From: Terriglobia bacterium
Lineage (GTDB): Bacteria; Acidobacteriota; Terriglobia; UBA7540
Length of the DNA stretch: 15,373 nt
Direction of reading: 5' to 3'
Assembly: GCA_030036915.1 (NCBI GenBank)
Contig: JASHSC010000612.1
Coordinates: 1-15,373 of the forward strand
A model generated the notes under the pieces. The model searched no databases. It was not told the origin of the DNA and saw nothing but the letters and a program-made list of their open reading frames with translations. Shown here one piece after another: positions 1 through 8,504 of this stretch; the first letter of the stretch is position 1; each line of letters opens with the position of its first letter. The position numbers and the translations under genes are program-made.

Positions 1-282
1 CAAGCCCTGCGCGTTGACCCGAACAATGCGGCTGCCCACATGGGCCTGGCGATTGGCTATGGAAGGAAGGGCAATTGGGACCAGGCGGAGGCGGAGTTGC
101 GCACGATCCTTCGCCTGACCCCCGACGGCGCCCAAGCTCATGATGCAATGGCGACCGTGCTGGACCATAAAGACGATCGTGATGGAGCAATTCGGGAATT
201 TCGGCGGGCCAGCGAACTCGATCCCCATAGCCTTCAGTATCGGAAAGACCTGGAAGATGTGCTCAAGCCGTGGGGAAAATAG
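1..282 (+). CDS. TPR-repeat protein, C-terminal fragment (5' end outside window)
   Basis: The reading frame is open from the first base and stops at TAG 280-282, so only the last 93 residues are seen. They form about two and a half tetratricopeptide repeats: the helix pair around MGLAIGYGRKGNWDQAEAEL, followed by a second around AHDAMATVLDHKDDRDGAIR with the usual terminal LDP turn. TPRs are protein-interaction scaffolds; the catalytic or targeting part, if any, lies upstream of the window. An internal ATG at position 40 exists, but the upstream codons continue the TPR pattern (the first residues end in a DPNN turn typical of a preceding repeat), so it is not the true start. Partner and pathway cannot be named. 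Confidence 0.85.
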   Translation, partial: QALRVDPNNAAAHMGLAIGYGRKGNWDQAEAELRTILRLTPDGAQAHDAMATVLDHKDDRDGAIREFRRASELDPHSLQYRKDLEDVLKPWGK

Positions 283-337
283 CCACAGGTCTGCGCCCGC
301 AGTGGAAAAATGCGCGTCAGGAAAGTGTGGAGGAAAA

Positions 338-351
338 CGGGGACGTCCCCG
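338..351. repeat. 14-bp perfect palindrome
   Basis: CGGGGACGTCCCCG is identical to its reverse complement. It sits 56 bp after the stop of the TPR gene and is followed by a C-rich tract, not a T-run, so it is not a standard intrinsic terminator. It could be a dyad protein-binding site or a dispersed genomic repeat; the sequence alone does not decide. Confidence 0.5.
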
Positions 352-520
352 ACTTCCCCCTCCCCTCTGACCCCTTTCCTCTGTGAGGGCTCGCATGCCG
401 CCTGAAACTTGGATCGACGAAAATCATATGTTATGGCAAGTCGATTTCTAGAAGTTGCTTACGCTGGTTGCATCTTCCTGGCAAATGTTGATCCTTCGTA
501 CGGGAGGGTCCAACGAACAT

Positions 521-644
521 TATTGAGGATGACAAAATATTGTGACAGATCTCCCTTGTAGCGGCGCTCTATGAGCGCCGGAAACGGCGGTCGCAGACCG
601 CCGCTACAATAGGACGTCGTCACTATATTTTCTCCGCCTCAGTA
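521..644. repeat. MITE/REP-doublet-like palindromic element with nested hairpins
   Basis: The whole segment is an inverted repeat centred between 582 and 583. Outer arms 521-546 and 619-644 pair at 21 of 26 positions. An inner perfect 11-bp pair joins 556-566 with 599-609 (TTGTAGCGGCG and its complement). Inside lie two side-by-side perfect 8-bp hairpins with 3-nt loops: 562-569/573-580 and 585-592/596-603. TA dinucleotides at 521-522 and 643-644 flank the arms, which would fit an IS630/Tc1-type TA target duplication. It encodes no protein. The architecture resembles non-autonomous miniature elements or paired REP sequences mobilised in trans. The family is unknown, and mobility cannot be shown from one copy. 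Confidence 0.75.
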
Positions 645-651
645 GGTTGCC

Positions 652-1101
652 ATGATTGAACGGCTAAGAGCAGATGAATCGGTTCAAGTGCTCGTCTTTA
701 TCGTATTGCCGCTCGTCGTTCTGCTCGGCGGACTCGGCATCCGATGGTTACTCACGCCAAGTCGTTATCACGCCACTTTTCCGGACTTTTGGGTATCAAT
801 CGTTATGGATGGCCACGGTGGCCGGACGCCAAGAGACATTGTGTACCATGAGGGAAATAGGGTGGTGGGGTTCACCGCCAGCGAGGGTCGGAAAGGTATT
901 GTGTATGTTCAGACTGCGGACAAATTACCGGAGCAAGAGTTGCTTCGAATCGTTCCCAAACTCGCTCGGGCGCTGGAGAAAATGCGCTATAAATTCGTTA
1001 TTTTCCGAAAAAGCGAGCCACAAACAATCGCCGGCCAGAAGCTGCTGACCGAATCCAGGGATAGCAAAGAGACGATCGAGATTTTGGCTCGTAGCGGATG
1101 A
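652..1101 (+). CDS. Small membrane-anchored protein of unknown function
   Basis: I do not recognise the family. The 149-residue product begins with a short charged segment, then a single hydrophobic helix at about residues 12-34 (VQVLVFIVLPLVVLLGGLGI), and continues as a soluble alpha/beta-looking domain that probably sits on one face of the membrane. No cysteine pairs or catalytic motifs stand out. The ATG lies only 7 nt after the inverted-repeat element at 521-644, and no strong Shine-Dalgarno is visible (only TAGGT at 643-647), so the element may supply the leader. A TATATT hexamer at 624-629 inside the element could act as a -10 box. Base composition is lower in GC than in the neighbouring large genes, which may point to a different origin. 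The next gene starts 127 nt further on. Confidence 0.6.
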   Translation: MIERLRADESVQVLVFIVLPLVVLLGGLGIRWLLTPSRYHATFPDFWVSIVMDGHGGRTPRDIVYHEGNRVVGFTASEGRKGIVYVQTADKLPEQELLRIVPKLARALEKMRYKFVIFRKSEPQTIAGQKLLTESRDSKETIEILARSG

Positions 1102-1228
1102 GAATTGGTGCTCATGTAACGCCGCGTCGCGGAGCCGCGATGAACGGTAGGGAGACTGTCGCCCCGCAATTCTGCACAATCTGGCGGGCGGAAATGCTAT
1201 TGATTTTGAGGAAGGTGAGGTCGCGGAC

Positions 1229-4200
1229 ATGGGAACTCCCGTGGAACTTCCTGCCGGTGTTCAGCAGCTTTATGATCAACGCCTCTACCTTCAAGCCTAC
1301 GAACTGAGCCGGGAATGTTGGGCTCCTTCCACCGACATCTCTTGCCTTTCCGTTGAGCAACTGGTCTTGGGCGGAAGGCTAGCGACGCGCTTGGGAGGAG
1401 CCCGATTGGCCCGATGGTTGTTCCGTGCCGCGGCCGCCCGCGAACCAGATAATCCGCAGGTTCGACTCTTTCTTCTCGCGATGAGACGCCGTCGGCGGCC
1501 GCCTCTGCTTCAGGACTTGATGGATTTCCAAATCCTGATGGAGAAGGACAACCCAAACGGCGACTTCGCCCACTTGCTGGCAGCATACGGATGCATCTGG
1601 GCGAGCTTGCGTGACTTCACCCGCGCCGACGAATGTATTCGCCGTGCGCGCTGCCGGACGGAGGATGACTGGGTTCTGAGCTGTGCGTCCAACGTGCTCG
1701 CGCTTTCCGATCGCTGGACGGAGGCCTTGGATGCTGCGGAATCGGCATGGCAAGCGGGCTATGGCGCGCCCTACGCCGCTCACAGTCTCGGCAACAGCCT
1801 CATGAATCTGGGCCGCGTGGAGGAATCCGCGGCGCGACTGACCGAGGCGGCGCTGAAGGGCGAATCGTACGAAGTGGCCCTTCTCGCCGCTGCTCATCAG
1901 TGTGCGCTGGTTGATGCCCTTGAGCCTGGGGAAGCCCGCGGAGTTCGTCTGCAGCAAGCGCTCGACCTGCTGGAGAAGCTGCCGGCTTTGGCTCCGTTGG
2001 CCGATCGTGACACGAAGCTGGTATTTGCCCGTGCTCATGTCGATGCCGCGCATTTGAGCCGCGATCTTGGAGCATTGACGAGATGGGTGCCTGAGTCTCG
2101 GCTGCCTTATTACCGGGCCATTTGGCAAAATCTGAGCAAGAATCCCTCTGGGCGGCGTTGTCAATTGCCCCACCGTCGCCTCAAGCAGAAACACCAGACA
2201 TGCCTGCCTAGCAGCGTTGCCGTAGCGCTCTCGACGATGGGAATCTCCGTGGATGACGGGGCCATGGCCGACGAGATCACTTACGGAGGCACTCCATGGG
2301 GCACGGCGGCGGATTGGCTGGAGCGTCGTGGTTTGGTGGTGAGATTCTTTCCCGTCACGGCGGAGACGGCGAAAAGATTACTGGCGCACGGAATCGGGTT
2401 CGTCCTTAGTCTGATCACAGAAGATTTCGTTCATGCTGTTGCAGCGGTAGGCATTGATGAAGGCGCAGGCACGCTGCTGCTGCACGATCCCGCTTGGCAT
2501 CGGACGGCGGAGTACTTGCTGGAATCGATGGGAACCCGCGAGACTCCCTTTGGGCCCATCGGCGCGGCGATTGTTCCCTCCGACAAACTTCCCACCCTCA
2601 CTGAACTGCTGCCCGTAATCGACACCGAGGTTACCGGGGCGAGGATGCGACATCCTACCGTCGCGGAGGTAGCTGGCGCCGCAGCCGCGCGAGGCATCGT
2701 CGAGGATCTGGGCAAACGCTATCCCGGCCATCCGGTAACCCAATTTCTACAGGCCTTACAATCTGCCGAAGAAGGTTCATCCAGCGAGGCGTTTGTCGCG
2801 CTGCGGGATTTGCTGAAGCCGTTTCCGGGGTCCGGTTCCATTCGCATGGCCCTTCTGTCGGTGTGCCGCTCCCTGGGAAACACGGCCCACTTGCGGGAAG
2901 TGCTTGCCGAAGTGGTGGACCGCGGCCGGCTGCCTGGAGTCGAATCTCGCCAGCCATGGAACTATCCCCCCGTGAAGTACGTTTGCGAATACGCAGACTG
3001 CCTCGGTACTTCGGCATCCACGCGAGGTAGAGCGAAGGCGCTTTTGTATGAGGCCTTGCGTCGCCAGCCTGATTCTGCCGATGTCTGGCGCGTGCTGGGA
3101 GAGTCGCTTCGCCGCGAGGAGAATTTTTCGACCGCCCAGCTCGCGCTCCGCCTGGCCTCCTGCCTTGCGCAGAACAACGAGAACTACGCTCGGGCCTATA
3201 GTCGGGCGCTGGGTGAAATGGGAAAGGAAGCGGAAGGACTCGCCTGGCTTGAGGAGCGAGCCCACCGCTTGGGAACCTCGCCTCGCGGTGTGGGGGCTTG
3301 GGTTTCCTGGATCGCCGGGCTGGAATTCTGGGGTCATCCGGAGCGGGCGCTGGCCGCGTGCACCGAAGCGATGACTCACCACGGAGATTCTCCGGTCCTC
3401 CAGGCATTTGCCGTGCCCTTCTACGCGCGGATGGGCCACTGGCAAGAGGCGCAGGGCGGCCTGGAAAAACTGGAAGCAAGTCCGCACCGCAAGCTGTATT
3501 GCGAGGCGGCATGCGGCTATTACTCCATGCAGGGAGATTTGAACAAAGCTCTGGCCCTGGCGTGGGAGTGGGTGCGCGAAGCTCCGTGGTCCACGATCGC
3601 GCGAGCGAAGCTGCTCGAATTGACAACCCGGTTGGGTGGCGCCTCCAGCGCGGCCCAGTATGCGGTCCGCTGGGTAGTCGAATATCCTAGCCACGACGAA
3701 TTGGAGAAGCTCTACATTAGCCAGCCGGACTCCCCGCGGATTCCGCGGTGGAAGAAGGATCGTGTGCTTCTGCGACGTGTGCGGCGCAATCCCGAGGACG
3801 GCTGGGCGTGGCGGGAATTGTCCCTCCGCCGCATGGCCGATTATGCCGCCGGCAGCGAACGCCGGCGCGAGCGCCTGAAGCCCCGCATCTGGAAACCGCT
3901 ATCCGAGTGTGATCGCACGGCGCCGGAGAACCCTGCCACCCTGCGTGCCCACGCCCAGTGGCACGAAGTGCAAGGGCACTGGCCGGAAGCGCTTGAGCTC
4001 TGGTTGATGGCGGCAGAGGCCGACCCTTCCGATTTATACAGCTATCGTCACGCGTGGGATTGCTGCGCATCCATGCCGGTTGAAGAGCAGCGCCGGAACT
4101 TTGACCGCCTCGAACCACTGCTGCTTGCCTGCCCCAATCGGCTCACTATCGCCCGCGACTTGCTGATGCTGGTGGCCGGGCGGCTCGGAGTCGACGCCGC

Positions 4201-6352
4201 CACGACCGCCGCCCGCCGCTGGAAGGAGAGCCGCCCGCACGACCCCGAGGTGCTCCGCGCCTGGGCAGATGTGATGCTTCAGTTCGGGCAGGGGCGGGCC
4301 GACGCCGCACAGGCATTGGCGGTCCTCCAACCGGCCGTGGCCAATTTTCCCTACGATCCCGGCCTGCGATTCTCCCTCGCTATCGCCTGGCAGAAGCTCG
4401 CAAAACATGAACAGGCCGAAGCCACGTTGCAGGAGATTGTCCGGCGCCATCCCGATAATATTGCCGCCCACCGCCGCCTGGCGGAGGTTATGGAGCAGCG
4501 TGGAAAACACGAAGAGGCCAAGTCGATTCTCGAGGCTGCCGAGCGGGCGGGGCCGTGCAGCCCGGAGATCTGGACAGCACGCATTCAGACGCTGATTCAG
4601 CAGAGGAGTTTCGCGCCTGCCCGCGCACTGATTCAGGAGAGCCTGAAAGCCCTTCCCGGCGACGCGGTGTGGCTGGAAACGGCCATCATTCACCTCGACA
4701 ATTGCGGCGCGGTGGAAGAGACAGTCCGTCTGGCACGCGACGCCATACGGGCGCATCCTCGCAATGCCCGGCTTTGGAACATCCTCGGGGCAGCCCTGGC
4801 GAAGTTCCCAGCCATGGCGGCCCCGGGCGAAGTTGATTCGTGCCTGCGGCGCAGTATTCAGTGCAATGGCAGCTTTCTGGATCCCGCCGACCGGCTCGCC
4901 ATGATTCTTGCTGCGCAGCACCGCTACGACGAAGCCGAAGAGGTCATTCGCCGCATCGCCCCCCGCCTGAGTGACCCATGCCCGGCCCACGGCAGGCTTG
5001 CCTGGCTGCTTCGCCAGCGGGGCGAGAAGAGTAAGGCACGGGAAAAAATGGCGCAGACGTTGCTCGCCGCCCCGTGGTACCGCTGGGGATGGACTCAGTT
5101 GCTGGCGTGGATAGTGGAGGACCAAGCCTGGAGCGATGTCCCTCGTCTGCTCGGCGAGGTGCCCGCGGCGTTATCCGCGGACCTCGACTTCCGGCGCAAA
5201 CGTCTGGAGGTTTTGGGAAAAGCCCAGACTGGGGTTGCCAAACTCGACCAGGAATGGCAGGACCTGTTGCGGAACTTCCCCGAGAATCTTCCCTTGCACC
5301 TTCAGCGCTACGACTTGCTGCGCGAGGCGAAGAGGACGGAGGACGCGGCAGTTTTGCTGGCCAGGCTTCAGGCCATGGACCTCACCAATCCCCTGGTGCG
5401 GGTGCGCGTGGCGGGCGCGTTGGCCGATACGGATAAACAAGAGGACGCGCTTGAGATCGCACTAAGCATCTGGTTTGCGGATGTGGAAACCTCACGCGTG
5501 CCTGCCGCCCAAGTCTGGCAAGCCTTCTGCAAAGCCCGATTGGCCGATGAACTCTACCGCCGAGCCCGCCGCCGGTTCACCGAGGGCCACCGGCCGACTC
5601 CCCAGGCAATCTCCATCATGGCCAATTGTGCCGCGGGGAATGAAATGACCAAGCGGCCGAAGAGGGCCCGGCGGATCTGGCAGGAGTTGTTTCCCTCGCC
5701 CGCGGGGAAAGAATTGCTTTTCCTTCTGCGTGCCGCCGACCGCCTGGCCGATAGCAGCGCACGTATTCGGGCCGAGCTACTGCAAAGGCTCGTGGAGCTT
5801 CGTTACAACCGCCGTGTGGTCTGGTACTGGTGGCGGCATCGCGCGGCTTTGGAAAGCGATCCGTTGGGCTGGGGCTGCGCGGTGGTTGCTCTCACGGCTT
5901 TGCGCTTCCGGCGGGTGGTGCGTCGGCTCTTCCAAAAGTGGCGCACTCGACCGGGCGTCGAGATGTGCATGGTCACCAATCTCGTGCTGTGCTGCGTTCG
6001 CTACGGAAAATCGCAGTGGCAGGAGATCCGGTCGATCTGTAGCGACGCCCTGGCCGGCCTTCCCCATGACCACTCCGCCCGCTATCTGGCCCATAACCTA
6101 GCGGAAATGTGCGTGCTCTTGAAAGATCCCGAGGGATTTCGCAACGTATACACCCGCTATCGGAGCCTGTTTGGGAGTTCCTTGAAGACGGGTGAGTTCT
6201 TTTCCCTCAAGCAGAAGTACCTGCTGGCGGAAATTCCCCAGATCACCGTCCTGCTTGCGCAGCAGAATATGCCAGCCTTCCGAAAGGCGCGGCGAGAGCT
6301 GCTGCGCAAGCGATTGGTGTATCTCTTTCTGGCCGACCTGTACGACGAATAG
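1229..6352 (+). CDS. Giant TPR protein with embedded C39-like cysteine peptidase domain
   Basis: The protein has 1707 residues with no signal peptide or clear membrane helix, so it is probably cytoplasmic. Residues 1-300 are degenerate TPR-like helices. About 310-440 is a peptidase C39-like fold: the candidate nucleophile is Cys325 in HQTCLPSSVAVAL, with Gln320 upstream as possible oxyanion residue, His402 in DFVHAVAAVGID and Asp420 in LLLHDPAW, in the order and spacing of C39 enzymes. From about 470 to the end, TPR repeats dominate (for example near 617-680, 903-945, 1044-1110 and 1178-1290). C39 domains normally cut bacteriocin leaders at a GG site inside ABC exporters. No ABC or membrane part is present here, so the substrate is unknown and a stand-alone or purely binding role is possible. 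GGTGAGG at 1214-1220 supports the ATG at 1229; the frame is open back to TAG 1148 without another common start. Confidence 0.88.
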   Translation: MGTPVELPAGVQQLYDQRLYLQAYELSRECWAPSTDISCLSVEQLVLGGRLATRLGGARLARWLFRAAAAREPDNPQVRLFLLAMRRRRRPPLLQDLMDFQILMEKDNPNGDFAHLLAAYGCIWASLRDFTRADECIRRARCRTEDDWVLSCASNVLALSDRWTEALDAAESAWQAGYGAPYAAHSLGNSLMNLGRVEESAARLTEAALKGESYEVALLAAAHQCALVDALEPGEARGVRLQQALDLLEKLPALAPLADRDTKLVFARAHVDAAHLSRDLGALTRWVPESRLPYYRAIWQNLSKNPSGRRCQLPHRRLKQKHQTCLPSSVAVALSTMGISVDDGAMADEITYGGTPWGTAADWLERRGLVVRFFPVTAETAKRLLAHGIGFVLSLITEDFVHAVAAVGIDEGAGTLLLHDPAWHRTAEYLLESMGTRETPFGPIGAAIVPSDKLPTLTELLPVIDTEVTGARMRHPTVAEVAGAAAARGIVEDLGKRYPGHPVTQFLQALQSAEEGSSSEAFVALRDLLKPFPGSGSIRMALLSVCRSLGNTAHLREVLAEVVDRGRLPGVESRQPWNYPPVKYVCEYADCLGTSASTRGRAKALLYEALRRQPDSADVWRVLGESLRREENFSTAQLALRLASCLAQNNENYARAYSRALGEMGKEAEGLAWLEERAHRLGTSPRGVGAWVSWIAGLEFWGHPERALAACTEAMTHHGDSPVLQAFAVPFYARMGHWQEAQGGLEKLEASPHRKLYCEAACGYYSMQGDLNKALALAWEWVREAPWSTIARAKLLELTTRLGGASSAAQYAVRWVVEYPSHDELEKLYISQPDSPRIPRWKKDRVLLRRVRRNPEDGWAWRELSLRRMADYAAGSERRRERLKPRIWKPLSECDRTAPENPATLRAHAQWHEVQGHWPEALELWLMAAEADPSDLYSYRHAWDCCASMPVEEQRRNFDRLEPLLLACPNRLTIARDLLMLVAGRLGVDAATTAARRWKESRPHDPEVLRAWADVMLQFGQGRADAAQALAVLQPAVANFPYDPGLRFSLAIAWQKLAKHEQAEATLQEIVRRHPDNIAAHRRLAEVMEQRGKHEEAKSILEAAERAGPCSPEIWTARIQTLIQQRSFAPARALIQESLKALPGDAVWLETAIIHLDNCGAVEETVRLARDAIRAHPRNARLWNILGAALAKFPAMAAPGEVDSCLRRSIQCNGSFLDPADRLAMILAAQHRYDEAEEVIRRIAPRLSDPCPAHGRLAWLLRQRGEKSKAREKMAQTLLAAPWYRWGWTQLLAWIVEDQAWSDVPRLLGEVPAALSADLDFRRKRLEVLGKAQTGVAKLDQEWQDLLRNFPENLPLHLQRYDLLREAKRTEDAAVLLARLQAMDLTNPLVRVRVAGALADTDKQEDALEIALSIWFADVETSRVPAAQVWQAFCKARLADELYRRARRRFTEGHRPTPQAISIMANCAAGNEMTKRPKRARRIWQELFPSPAGKELLFLLRAADRLADSSARIRAELLQRLVELRYNRRVVWYWWRHRAALESDPLGWGCAVVALTALRFRRVVRRLFQKWRTRPGVEMCMVTNLVLCCVRYGKSQWQEIRSICSDALAGLPHDHSARYLAHNLAEMCVLLKDPEGFRNVYTRYRSLFGSSLKTGEFFSLKQKYLLAEIPQITVLLAQQNMPAFRKARRELLRKRLVYLFLADLYDE

Positions 6353-6384
6353 CCTGACACAATGACCGGGCAAGCGAATTCCCT

Positions 6385-6621
6385 TTGCACCGCGGTGTGG
6401 TTCACGAAATCCCCGCAGACCTGAGGAGAGCACTCGCATCCGACCCGCAGGCATTGGCAGCATGGAAGGATATTACACCGCTCGCACGCAACGAGTGGAT
6501 CTGTTGGATTGAATCCGCTAAGAAAGCAGGCACTAGAAGCCGCCGGATTGAGTGGGGCCGTTCAAATTTAAGGGATGGAAAGCGACGGCCCTGTTGTTGG
6601 CCTGGATGTCCCCACCGCTAA
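6385..6621 (+). CDS. YdeI/OmpD-associated family small protein
   Basis: The 78-residue product carries the family signature: ADLRRAL, then DITPLARNEWICWIESAKK, an RRIEW-type helix and the C-terminal GKRRPCCWPGCPHR. This matches the short bacterial proteins annotated as YdeI/OmpD-associated, whose biochemical role is not firmly established (some relatives are linked to envelope stress or bacteriocin protection). The start is uncertain. TTG 6385 is taken here and GTG 6397 is an alternative; neither has a good Shine-Dalgarno. The frame is open back to TGA 6355-6357, and the codons from 6361 still read like the family N-terminus (NDRASEFPLHRGVVHEIP). The nearby ATG at 6362 is in another frame, so a one-base shift near the start, real or a sequencing error, is possible. 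It lies 32 bp after the giant TPR gene and may be co-transcribed with it. Confidence 0.75.
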   Translation: MHRGVVHEIPADLRRALASDPQALAAWKDITPLARNEWICWIESAKKAGTRSRRIEWGRSNLRDGKRRPCCWPGCPHR

Positions 6622-6657
6622 GTCCATGATGGTCGATGGAGAATCGCGACCGTGGAC
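6622..6657 (+). other. Imperfect stem-loop just after the YdeI-family stop
   Basis: Two short complementary blocks, GTCCA/TGGAC outside and GGTCG/CGACC inside, can fold into a bulged hairpin right after the TAA at 6619-6621. No T-run follows, so it is not a typical intrinsic terminator. It may still stabilise the 3' end of the mRNA. The remaining bases to 6860 form a convergent intergenic stretch with no supported gene. Confidence 0.25.
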
Positions 6658-6860
6658 TGGGGTCAACCAAGGTCCGGATCGCGCATGATCCGCTTCGAGC
6701 GCCCGGTCGAGCACGAAAAGCGTCGGCAAACCTTACAGCATTTCACGACCGGGGCTCATGTGCTCCCTGCAAGCCCACATACTGGATACTAGGGAAGAGT
6801 TTTTTTCTCCATGTGGTTGGATCGCCCTAGTCCCCTTTGTACTGGGCGTGCTCATCGCCC

Positions 6861-8498
6861 TCACTTAGGCTTAGCTTGCGCTTGCATCCGCAACTGAGAT
6901 AGACCCCCGTTGATGATTCCCAACAAAGCGCTGACGCGGTCGGCAGGCGAAGTGAACGAGTTGGCCCATTCTTCCGCGCCTTGAAGGTCGCCATTTTCAG
7001 CCTCCTTGAAGGCAATGCCCCCGATCTCCTCATTGCGAGAATCCCCCTCCTCTTGCAGAGCCATGGCCTTGGCCTCTGCCAAGTGTCCACAGTTTGCCAG
7101 ATGCACGACCTCCGCGTCACTCGGATCCGAAGAGGTAAAGCCGAGTACATCAGGCGGAAGGTGCTCGCCTTTGGTGTGCGCCTCGCGGGTCAGACGTATA
7201 GCTTCGGCGCTGTCCTGGCAGTAGGCTTCGTGGAGTTCCGGCTTTGAGGATTCCATCGCCGCGACGCCAAAGAGTTCTTCGGCGCGCTCGATCTCCGTCG
7301 GGGCATTGGCTGCGGCGGCGCGGGCGCGGGCGAAAAGCTGCGCGGCCACGGCAGGATCCTTCACCTTCACCGCCAGACTGGTCCAGTCCAGGGGAAAACC
7401 AGGCTGGGTTTCGGAGGCACGCGCAATCCCTTCCGTCACGTTCCCGGCGGCGATCTCGGCGGATGCGAGAGCGGCATTGGCTCGATTGCGGCATTGGCCC
7501 TCGGGGAGTTGTGCGACGAGTGGAACAGCCTCGGCGAAGCGATTCGCCTCAGTGTCAACCATCACGAAATTGAATATTGTCTGGTCCTTCAGAGAGGGCG
7601 TCTGAATTTGATCCCGCGTGGCCGTCGCGGCTGCGTGATCCCCCAGATCCCACTGCGCTTGCGCCACGAATTGCAGCGCGTCATCGCGCGGCGAATGGTT
7701 CGGTCCTGACGAGCATTGATAGCTGAAGGTAAAATTGTGCGGGCCGGGCGGGGGCTGGTCGGGAAGCTGCAGCGCCGTTTTCTGCGCTTCGGCCACCAGG
7801 TGGGTTGCGGCTTCGCGGTCGCCGGCCAAGAGTTGCGCGTGGGCAATGGCGGCGAGTTGTCGCACTCTTTGGGGTGAAGGCGCCATTTGTCCGGCCGCGG
7901 CGAGCGCGCCAGAGACATCGTGATTCCGAAGGTCGGAGGCAATGATCTCCCCAATGGCTTGCTCCCACATACCTTCCGAGCGAATTCTGGCCGCCGTTTG
8001 CAGCGCCCCTTGCGTATCGCCCGCTTGCGCTTGTTTGGTGGAGATGATGCTCAGAGTCATGCCGGGACCATCTTGATAGCCAATGTCTTGCATGATGTCG
8101 AGCGCGTCCTTCGTATCGCCGAATTGTGCCGCCTCGGAAGCGATCATCGAAAGTTCCATGACGGGATTCGGTGAGAACCGCGCCATGCCGCGCGGGTTTT
8201 GGCCGGAAGCATTGGCTTCGGACGCCGCTTCGTATTTCTTCCTGATAACCTGGATAACGACATGGGCGCGCTCCTGCTCGCTTAGCTTCGAGTATATGAG
8301 GACGAGCTGCATCAGATTATTGCGCTCGATGCCCCAATCAGGAACCTGCATCACCGCTTCCTGAGCTTCGGCGGCGAGGCGGTTGAGCTGGGCGGATTGT
8401 TCTGGCGTCAGGTGGAGCGGGGCCAGTTGGGCCATAGCCCCCGTGAGAAACGTGAACTCCAGCAGTGCCGCGCCAAGCCCCACACGTTTATTCAGCAT
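6861..8498 (-). CDS. Exported helical-repeat (TPR-like solenoid) protein
   Basis: The 545-residue product has a likely Sec signal peptide: MLNKRVGLG, then a hydrophobic stretch ending in GAMA, with probable cleavage before QLAPL near residue 23. The mature part is alpha-helical, with repeats built on a G-D/N-x-x-x-A pattern: AGDTQGALQTAARI (159-172), AGDREAATHL (225-234), LGDHAAATATRDQI (285-298), AGNVTEGIARA (351-361) and NGDLQGAEEW (502-511). This is a TPR-related solenoid, expected to bind proteins or glycans in the periplasm. No enzymatic motif is seen. The reading frame extends 11 codons upstream to 8531, but the ATG at 8498 is preferred because AAGGAG (8510-8505) lies 6 nt before it and the signal peptide then begins correctly. 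It follows the propeller gene by 62 nt on the same strand and is probably its operon partner. Confidence 0.8.
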   Translation of the reverse strand: MLNKRVGLGAALLEFTFLTGAMAQLAPLHLTPEQSAQLNRLAAEAQEAVMQVPDWGIERNNLMQLVLIYSKLSEQERAHVVIQVIRKKYEAASEANASGQNPRGMARFSPNPVMELSMIASEAAQFGDTKDALDIMQDIGYQDGPGMTLSIISTKQAQAGDTQGALQTAARIRSEGMWEQAIGEIIASDLRNHDVSGALAAAGQMAPSPQRVRQLAAIAHAQLLAGDREAATHLVAEAQKTALQLPDQPPPGPHNFTFSYQCSSGPNHSPRDDALQFVAQAQWDLGDHAAATATRDQIQTPSLKDQTIFNFVMVDTEANRFAEAVPLVAQLPEGQCRNRANAALASAEIAAGNVTEGIARASETQPGFPLDWTSLAVKVKDPAVAAQLFARARAAAANAPTEIERAEELFGVAAMESSKPELHEAYCQDSAEAIRLTREAHTKGEHLPPDVLGFTSSDPSDAEVVHLANCGHLAEAKAMALQEEGDSRNEEIGGIAFKEAENGDLQGAEEWANSFTSPADRVSALLGIINGGLSQLRMQAQAKPK

Positions 8499-8504
8499 AC
8501 CGTT

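Larger units (their letters stand above)
283..651. other. 369-bp intergenic stretch with palindromes and a mobile-type repeat
   Basis: No convincing protein gene is present. The stretch holds a 14-bp perfect palindrome at 338-351, a pyrimidine-rich run at about 353-380, and a 124-bp inverted-repeat element at 521-644. Base composition around 400-550 is clearly more AT-rich than in the flanking genes. An 18-codon ORF at 395-451 (MPPETWIDENHMLWQVDF) follows a GAGGG at 385-389 and could be translated, but nothing else supports it. No factor-independent terminator with a T-run is seen after the TPR gene. Confidence 0.6.

Noticed and set aside
2150..2560. Bacteriocin export/processing locus based on the C39 domain
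   Set aside because: No ABC-transporter, membrane-fusion or leader-peptide gene is found in the window, and the domain sits in a soluble TPR protein.
2655..3694. Two long minus-strand open frames (about 300 codons) opposite the TPR gene
   Set aside because: They are rich in Pro, Arg, Gly and Ala, lack domains and mirror the codon bias of the real gene on the plus strand.
4034..5125. 363-codon open frame on the minus strand inside the giant TPR gene
   Set aside because: It is a long GC-driven shadow frame with no recognisable domain, opposite a clearly coding TPR frame.
6636..6830. Small plus-strand ORFs in the convergent intergenic stretch (6636-6830 and 6685-6792)
   Set aside because: They have no family resemblance and no ribosome site, and the composition is unlike the neighbouring genes.
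6788..6831. ACTAGGG...CCCTAGT inverted repeat with a T7 run (6800-6806) as a terminator
   Set aside because: The 7-bp arms are 30 nt apart and the T-run lies inside the loop rather than after the stem.
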